From positions 1-10,394 of the forward strand of contig JAXDJO010000001.1 in NCBI GenBank assembly GCA_034667525.1: a DNA stretch of 10,394 nt, read 5' to 3'. Origin of the DNA: DATAPE01 sp034667525. GTDB taxonomy: Bacteria; Actinomycetota; CADDZG01; WHSQ01. Made by a program: the position numbers and the translations under genes. This document shows, piece by piece, positions 6,166 through 10,394 of the stretch. The notes under the pieces were generated by a model, which saw only the letters and a program-made list of their open reading frames with translations, did not search any database and had not been told where the DNA came from. Positions within the stretch are counted from its first letter, which is position 1; the number at the start of each line of letters is the position of its first letter.

Positions 6166-8112
6166 ATGCGCAGATCGACATTGGCGGCACTGCTCGTGAC
6201 TGCCCTCATCGGTGGGATCTTTTCTTCTGGGGTCGCAGACGCGGGGACGGAAGTGACGATCACCGGCGGGGGATGGGGTCACGGGATGGGCATGTCGCAG
6301 TACGGCGCCCTCGGCCGCGCCCTTCACGGCAGAAACGATAACCAGATCCTCACTCACTACTACACCGGCGCACACATCCGCACGGTGCGGATGCCGCGTC
6401 ACATCCGCGTCGGTCTGCTGCAAGACCAAAGCGCGATCGAGGTTTCCTCAGTTCCGGTGGGCTCCTCGAGCGGCGAAGGAGAGTTCCGGGTTGCGGGCCG
6501 CCGGCGGCGACTGGGGAGAGGGGGGCCGACCGTTACCTGGAGAGTGGAGCCCGGTTCGACCGGTGGGATGCACCTTTATCGTAACGATGTACCGGTCATC
6601 AAGCACGGCAACTCAGTGTTTGGTGACTCTCAGCATCCTCTCTTGTTCATCTACCACAAGTACGGATCGATGGTCCATGTTGTCGACAAGAGCAACAACT
6701 ACAGGTATGGCCGCGTGCAGTTTGGTACCTATCCGTCCACGTCTTGTGCTGCGGGATTCTGTCTGAGACTCGTCGATCGCCAATCGATGCAGGAGTATCT
6801 CTATGGTCTGGGCGAAGTGCCCTCTTCGTGGCCTCGCGCCGCCCTACAATCTCAGGCGATCGCGGGACGCACCTATGCCTACGAGAAAGTTAAGACATCT
6901 GGTCAGCACAGGTATCCGTGCGACTGCGCGGTCTACGACTCAACGATCGACCAGGCCTACATCGGTGATGCCAAACGAACGGGTTCGGGGATCTACTGGA
7001 AGGACTGGAAGCATGCGGTCAAGTCAACCAACGCGCAGGTCCTTCTGCACAAGGCGCAACCCATACAGGCTCTTTACATGTCGTCGTCTGGTGGCTACAC
7101 CGAGAACAACGAGAACGTATGGGGCGGCGCGCCCGTCTCCTACCTGCGGGGGGTGAGCGATCGACCCGACAAGGTGGCGGCGAACCCCAATCATTCGTGG
7201 ACGGTCACGATGACCTGGAACGAGTTCGAGGCCAAGTTGAACTCCAGCTTCAACATCGGCACGCTCGACAGATTCCGTCTGGTGAAGCCTTTCGGAGTTT
7301 CCGGCAGAGTCACCGTCGTAAAGCCCGGCATCGGAGGCGGGGTTCGCATCCGGGGTTCGAACGGAGTGGTTCGCGCCAGCGGTTGGAGCGTCCATTCCGC
7401 CTTGGGGCTGCGGGACACACTGTTCCGTGTCCACGTCACCTACACGGTTGCGCACAGGTTCGCAGCCAGATACAAGCGACTGCAGCGGGCCCCCGGTAAG
7501 CCCCTCAGCAGGGCGTACCCGGTCCCGACGAGGTCCAGGCACCATCTGGGGAAGGCGCAGAACTTCAGGCATGGACGGATGACATGGAACGCCGCGCTCG
7601 GCAAAGTCCTGTGGCAATGGGGGCCGATCCTGCGCGGGTACGACGGCAATGGAAGAGAGAAGTCGTCGCTCGGCATGCCGTCCTCGGACATCTGGGGAGG
7701 CAAGTCTTACAAGGGCGCCCGCTATTCGCACGGCAACATCTACTGGTCCAAGCAGACCGGGGCCCAAGCGGTCCGGGGGTCGTTCCTGAAGACATACGCG
7801 CACAACGGGGGGCCGGGCGGGCCCCTGTCTCTGCCGGAGGGCCCCCGCAGATCGAGCACGCGCCTCCCGCATCATGGGGTGCGCCAACTCTTCGCAGGCG
7901 GCGCTCTCTATCTGAACCCAATGAAAGGGCGCGTGTACGCGCTGTGGGGCCTGGTGGCACAGCACTATCGGAAGATCGGCCAAGCGACGTCGAAGTGTGG
8001 TTATCCCACCTCCAGCATGACCCCGATCGGCAACGGCTTGATCGCAACTTTCCAGAACGGCAGGATGCGGCTGAGCGGACAGGGCCGCCTGTCGGTCGAC
8101 TGCAGCTACTGA
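6166..8112 (+). CDS. Secreted SpoIID/LytB-domain protein with LGFP-type repeats
   Basis: This is a 648-residue exported protein, probably a peptidoglycan lytic transglycosylase of the SpoIID/LytB family, which cleaves glycan strands lacking stem peptides. Residues 1-26 form a signal peptide (basic MRR, hydrophobic core, VADA end). GGGWGHGMGMSQYGALG at 34-50 is a family hallmark. The catalytic region reads EYLYGLGEVPSSWPRAALQ (210-228), with Glu217 as the likely acid, followed by QAIAGRTYAYE. SSGGYTENNENVWGG (307-321) is also typical. Residues about 462-635 contain three to four LGFP-type repeats with motifs SLGMPSSD (501-508), PLSLPEG (553-559) and KCGYPTSS (610-617); the aromatic block NIYWSKQTGA at 524-533 is typical of them. 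Such repeats are thought to bind cell-wall components. ATG 6166 is chosen over ATG 6016, which lies inside the preceding gene and would bury the signal peptide. Cys252-X-Cys254 and other cysteines may form disulfides outside the cell. Confidence 0.9.
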   Translation: MRRSTLAALLVTALIGGIFSSGVADAGTEVTITGGGWGHGMGMSQYGALGRALHGRNDNQILTHYYTGAHIRTVRMPRHIRVGLLQDQSAIEVSSVPVGSSSGEGEFRVAGRRRRLGRGGPTVTWRVEPGSTGGMHLYRNDVPVIKHGNSVFGDSQHPLLFIYHKYGSMVHVVDKSNNYRYGRVQFGTYPSTSCAAGFCLRLVDRQSMQEYLYGLGEVPSSWPRAALQSQAIAGRTYAYEKVKTSGQHRYPCDCAVYDSTIDQAYIGDAKRTGSGIYWKDWKHAVKSTNAQVLLHKAQPIQALYMSSSGGYTENNENVWGGAPVSYLRGVSDRPDKVAANPNHSWTVTMTWNEFEAKLNSSFNIGTLDRFRLVKPFGVSGRVTVVKPGIGGGVRIRGSNGVVRASGWSVHSALGLRDTLFRVHVTYTVAHRFAARYKRLQRAPGKPLSRAYPVPTRSRHHLGKAQNFRHGRMTWNAALGKVLWQWGPILRGYDGNGREKSSLGMPSSDIWGGKSYKGARYSHGNIYWSKQTGAQAVRGSFLKTYAHNGGPGGPLSLPEGPRRSSTRLPHHGVRQLFAGGALYLNPMKGRVYALWGLVAQHYRKIGQATSKCGYPTSSMTPIGNGLIATFQNGRMRLSGQGRLSVDCSY

Positions 8113-8122
8113 CGCGGGTCTT

Positions 8123-8128
8123 TACACT
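8123..8128 (+). promoter_or_regulatory. -10 element of a leaderless promoter for the EamA/SMR-like gene
   Basis: TACACT fits TANNNT and ends 6 nt before ATG 8135. The 22-bp gap after the SpoIID-like stop holds no ribosome-binding site, so this gene may start its own leaderless transcript and head a three-gene operon. No convincing -35 is seen. Confidence 0.5.
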
Positions 8129-8134
8129 CCGCTC

Positions 8135-8590
8135 ATGGGTCTAGAAGTTCCACCCCCCGAGGCGCTGCCTCACCTCGCAGCAGCGGTCGCGCCCAGCTTG
8201 GTCGTTTCGGTCGCGCTCATCCTGGTGAGCGTCGTTTTCGCAGTGTCCGGCCAGCTAACCCTCAAGTCCGCGATGGACAACATTCCGCCGATCGGTGCTC
8301 GTCAGGTCAAGACGCCCGGAAGCACCATCTCCCGGGTTGCTCGCCAACCACGGTTGTGGGTCGGCCTGTTCCTGTTCGGGATCTCCGCCCTCTTCTGGCT
8401 TGTGGTTCTCACCCGGGTCCCCCTGTCTGTCGCGTACCCCTTCGTAGGTGTCACCTACGTCATCGTGGTGTTCTGGTCCCGCTTCGTCCTGGGGGAGGCG
8501 GTGCCGCCCTCGAGATGGTTCGGGGTTGCGCTGGTGGCACTCGGGATAGCAGTCGTGGGACTGTCGTTCCGCGGCGCCGGAGGCGCGTAA
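8135..8590 (+). CDS. Small 4-TM EamA/SMR-like membrane protein
   Basis: This is a 151-residue integral membrane protein of the drug/metabolite transporter superfamily, with the four-helix size of SMR and ArnE/ArnF proteins. Predicted helices lie near 19-38, 73-92, 96-116 and 126-144. The segment PLSVAYPFVGVTYVIVVFWSRFVLGE (96-121) matches the SMR/EamA pattern of a helix followed by a Gly-Glu turn. The loop at 39-72 is longer than in drug-exporting SMR proteins. The N-terminus is slightly extended and proline-rich. In this sugar-gene context a role in flipping an undecaprenyl-linked sugar, as for ArnE/ArnF, is reasonable but inferred; a general small-molecule exporter is the alternative. Such half-size proteins usually act as dimers, and no partner gene is visible here. 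Its stop codon TAA lies in the loop of a hairpin that covers the start of the next gene. Confidence 0.8.
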   Translation: MGLEVPPPEALPHLAAAVAPSLVVSVALILVSVVFAVSGQLTLKSAMDNIPPIGARQVKTPGSTISRVARQPRLWVGLFLFGISALFWLVVLTRVPLSVAYPFVGVTYVIVVFWSRFVLGEAVPPSRWFGVALVALGIAVVGLSFRGAGGA

Positions 8591-8598
8591 GCGCCTTT
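8579..8598 (+). promoter_or_regulatory. RBS-sequestering hairpin with the upstream stop codon in its loop
   Basis: AGGCGC (8581-8586) pairs perfectly with GCGCCT (8591-8596) around the GNRA-type loop GTAA, and two G-U pairs extend it (8580-8597, 8579-8598). The Shine-Dalgarno GGAGG (8579-8583) is wholly in the stem, the TAA stop of the upstream gene (8588-8590) is in the loop, and the TTG start (8597) sits at its foot. A ribosome reaching the stop would open it. This is the expected shape of a translational-coupling switch. Confidence 0.5.
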
Positions 8599-9295
8599 GG
8601 AAGCCATAGTTCTCGCCGGCGGCAGGGCCGAGCGTCTCGGTCCGGCGGCGGAAGGTCGCCCCAAGTCACTCGTCGACGTCGCCGGCCGGCCGCTCCTCGC
8701 TTACCAGATCGGGCTGCTCAAACGAGCGGGAGTACGCAGGGTCATCGTGAGCTGCTCCGACGGCCAGGGCGACACCTTTACACGCGCCCTGGACGGCCTC
8801 GGCGTCGAGATCGTCCCGGCGGCCGAGCCCGAACGGCTGGGCCGAGGAGGCGGGTTGCGCTTCGCCGCGAACTTCCTCGACGAAGAAGGTCCCGTCTTCG
8901 GTCTCAATGGTGACGAGTTGCTGGATATCGACCTGGGGCAGCTCCTGGAGCTCCATTCCCAGCACCATCCTGCCGCGACTATCACCGTCGCGCCCCTGCC
9001 CTCACCCTTCGGCATCGTGGAGATAGGAGAGGATGACCTCGTCCACGGGTTCACCGAAGCTCCGCGTCTTCCCCACTGGGTCAACACCGGCGTTTACGTA
9101 TTAGATAAGGAAGCGCTGGATCGCCTGCCCGAGAAGGGCGACCACGAAACGACCCTCTTTCCGGATCTGGCCGCGGAAGGAAAGCTGCGTGCCTTCCGCC
9201 ATGAGGGCCTATGGCTTACGGTGAACACACCGAAGGACCTGCGGCGGGCATCCGACTACGTTCGAGCCAATCCGCAGTGGTTGTCTGCCGGTTGA
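8597..9295 (+). CDS. Sugar-phosphate nucleotidyltransferase
   Basis: This is a 232-residue cytoplasmic enzyme of the NTP_transferase family, which joins a sugar 1-phosphate to an NTP to give an NDP-sugar. The nucleotide loop is VLAGGRAERLGP (5-16) with the RPKSLVDVAGRPLL block (21-34; Lys23 the signature lysine). FGLNGDELLDID (101-112) holds the metal-binding Asp106, WVNTGVYVLD (161-170) lines the sugar site, and GLWLTVNTPKDL (204-215) is the closing motif. In RmlA-type enzymes that last motif has an Asp where Thr208 is here, so metal binding may follow the mannose- or heptose-1-phosphate guanylyltransferase type. It resembles ManC/HddC-like proteins but lacks their longer C-terminal domains; the sugar is not determined. 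TTG 8597 gives the family's usual MEAIVLAGG start. It lies 6 bp after the upstream stop and its ribosome site is in a hairpin. Confidence 0.9.
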   Translation: MEAIVLAGGRAERLGPAAEGRPKSLVDVAGRPLLAYQIGLLKRAGVRRVIVSCSDGQGDTFTRALDGLGVEIVPAAEPERLGRGGGLRFAANFLDEEGPVFGLNGDELLDIDLGQLLELHSQHHPAATITVAPLPSPFGIVEIGEDDLVHGFTEAPRLPHWVNTGVYVLDKEALDRLPEKGDHETTLFPDLAAEGKLRAFRHEGLWLTVNTPKDLRRASDYVRANPQWLSAG

Positions 9296-9298
9296 GTT

Positions 9299-9304
9299 AG
9301 GAGG
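9299..9304 (+). promoter_or_regulatory. Consensus Shine-Dalgarno site deciding the epimerase start
   Basis: AGGAGG is a full match to the consensus. It is only 2 nt from GTG 9307 but 5 nt from TTG 9310, so the TTG is the better start and gives the usual MRVLVTGG N-terminus. Confidence 0.75.
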
Positions 9305-9309
9305 AAGTG

Positions 9310-10281
9310 TTGCGAGTACTCGTTACCGGAGGCGCCGGCTTCATCGGCTCCCATCTCGTCGACCGCCTGCTGGCGGAGGGCGAAGAGGTGCTGGCCGTCG
9401 ATGATCTCTCATCGGGCTCGCTGGCGAACCTGGACGAAGCTCGGCGCAGCACCACTGGGAAGTTCTCCTTCCACCGGATCGACGTCACCTCTACCGCTCT
9501 CGCCGATCTGATCAAGCGGACTCAACCCGAGTTCATCTTTCATCTGGCGGCGCAGGTCGACGTTCGTAAGTCGGTCAGGGACCCGATCCACGACGCGATG
9601 GTGAATGTCATCGGCACTCTCAACGTCCTTCAGGCCGCCACGGGGGAGGGAACCAATAAGGTTGTCTTCACCTCTTCAGGTGGATGCATCTATGGCGAGC
9701 CCGACGCTTCCCGTCTCCCCGTGACCGAGGATCAGGTCTTTCTCGCAGCGTCGATGCCTGAATCTCCCTACGGAGTTTCCAAGAAAGTGGTGCTGGACTA
9801 CCTTCGCTACTTCAAGTCGGTGCATGGCCTCGACTACACCGCGATCGCTCCCTCTAACGTTTACGGGCCCCGCCAGGAGCCTGCTTCCGAGGTCGGGCTC
9901 GAGGGCCAGGTGGTGGCGATCTTCTGCCGGACGATGCTGGGCGGCAGGCCCTGCACTATCTATGGCGACGGAACCCAGACGCGCGACTTCGTCTATGTGG
10001 ATGACGTCGTTTCGGCCTATCTGGCGACCCGTGACAAGGGCAGCGGAGAGTTGATCAACGTGAGCAGCGGCAGCGAGCTATCGGTCAACGATCTCTTCAA
10101 GCAACTGGCGGAGCTCACCTCCACGAGATTCGAGCCGGTCTACGCCGACGCTCGTCCCGGCGAGGTCCAGCGGATCGTGGTCGACAACACCAAGGCGGGG
10201 GCCGTGCTGGGCTGGTCGCCGGCGACCGATCTCCAGGAAGGACTGCGCCGCACCGTCGCGGCCTTCCGCGCCAACAGCTGA
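9310..10281 (+). CDS. GalE-like NAD-dependent nucleotide-sugar epimerase
   Basis: This is a 323-residue extended SDR enzyme, most like UDP-glucose 4-epimerase and its relatives, acting on a nucleotide-sugar in the cytoplasm. The Rossmann loop TGGAGFIGSH lies at 6-15, and VDDLSSG (30-36) has the acidic residues that favour NAD over NADP. FHLAAQVDVRKSV (77-89) is typical of the epimerase group. The catalytic set is Ser123 in FTSSGGCIYG, Tyr154 and Lys158 in SPYGVSKK. SNVYGPRQ (182-189), IYGDGTQTRDFVYVDD (217-232) and the C-terminal ARPGEVQRIVVDNTKA (281-296), which contacts the nucleotide-sugar, complete the fold. Length is normal. It ends the operon, 14 bp after the nucleotidyltransferase, with its own strong ribosome site. 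GDP- or UDP-sugar specificity is not decided by the sequence; dTDP-glucose dehydratase is less likely because its TDEVYG motif is replaced by SGGCIYG. Confidence 0.92.
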   Translation: MRVLVTGGAGFIGSHLVDRLLAEGEEVLAVDDLSSGSLANLDEARRSTTGKFSFHRIDVTSTALADLIKRTQPEFIFHLAAQVDVRKSVRDPIHDAMVNVIGTLNVLQAATGEGTNKVVFTSSGGCIYGEPDASRLPVTEDQVFLAASMPESPYGVSKKVVLDYLRYFKSVHGLDYTAIAPSNVYGPRQEPASEVGLEGQVVAIFCRTMLGGRPCTIYGDGTQTRDFVYVDDVVSAYLATRDKGSGELINVSSGSELSVNDLFKQLAELTSTRFEPVYADARPGEVQRIVVDNTKAGAVLGWSPATDLQEGLRRTVAAFRANS

Positions 10282-10300
10282 CCATTCTCCAGAGATAAGA

Positions 10301-10313
10301 GGGCCTTCGGCCC
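10301..10313 (+). terminator. Small hairpin after the epimerase
   Basis: GGGCC and GGCCC form a 5-bp perfect stem around a TTC loop, 20 bp after the stop codon of the last gene. No T-run follows, so it is a weak intrinsic-terminator candidate or only a pause or end-protection structure. Confidence 0.35.
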
Positions 10314-10365
10314 CGCCGTCAGCCACCCCGAAGCCGGTCCAGAAAAATAGATCTTGGTGGGACGC

Positions 10366-10393
10366 TCAAGTTTTCGGCGGCAGATGTCGTTAA
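10366..10393 (+). promoter_or_regulatory. Possible sigma-28 (FliA/WhiG-type) promoter at the right edge
   Basis: TCAAGTTT (10366-10373) and GTCGTTAA (10386-10393) are separated by 12 nt. The known FliA consensus is TAAAGTTT, about 11 nt, then GCCGATAA; the match is 7 of 8 in the first box and 6 of 8 in the second. No gene follows within the window, so its target is unseen. One such match can be chance. Confidence 0.35.
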
Positions 10394-10394
10394 G

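Noticed and set aside
7024..7983. 319-codon minus-strand frame opposite the SpoIID-like gene
   Set aside because: It has no recognisable domain or ribosome site, and the plus frame carries hallmark motifs throughout.

Overview
The window is GC-rich and gene-dense. It carries a surface-glycan and cell-wall locus of a probable actinomycete (Actinomycetota). The assignment is an inference from four things: GC-rich codon use with frequent GTG and TTG starts, a WbuB-like glycosyltransferase of actinobacterial type, a SpoIID/LytB protein with C-terminal LGFP-type repeats, and gene starts that look leaderless. I cannot fix the class; an Acidimicrobiia-like lineage would fit.

Layout. Positions 1-304 hold no convincing gene. 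They contain three short tandem-repeat arrays (1-61, 165-202, 206-318), the last of which runs into the 3' end of the first gene. On the minus strand, reading from 3946 down to 305, a tight three-gene operon encodes a GT4 glycosyltransferase, a WbuB-like glycosyltransferase and an MFS (DHA3-type) exporter; the genes overlap by 4 and 17 bp. A 113-bp divergent intergenic region (3947-4059) carries an apparent promoter on each strand, a 10-bp perfect palindrome and a third tandem repeat. On the plus strand follow GDP-L-fucose synthase (fcl) and another GT4 glycosyltransferase overlapping it by 4 bp. A hairpin comes next, then a secreted SpoIID/LytB-LGFP protein. The last operon holds a 4-TM EamA/SMR-like membrane protein, a sugar-phosphate nucleotidyltransferase and a GalE-like NAD-dependent epimerase. 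The right end holds a small hairpin and a sequence resembling a sigma-28 (FliA/WhiG-type) promoter pointing out of the window.

How it may work together (inference). The nucleotidyltransferase, Fcl and the epimerase would supply activated sugars. The three glycosyltransferases would assemble a lipid-linked or surface glycan. The small 4-TM protein could help move a lipid-linked intermediate. The SpoIID-like protein would remodel peptidoglycan outside the membrane, held in the envelope by its LGFP repeats. The GDP-mannose dehydratase needed before Fcl is not in the window.

The most interesting signals are regulatory or translational. Four transcription-unit heads have a -10-like hexamer ending exactly 6 nt before the start codon and no good Shine-Dalgarno sequence, while downstream operon genes mostly do have one. 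Two glycosyltransferases have no ATG, GTG or TTG at the position homology demands; they appear to start at CTG and ATA, each overlapping the preceding stop by 4 nt. A GNRA-loop hairpin traps the ribosome-binding site and start of the nucleotidyltransferase gene, with the upstream stop codon in its loop.
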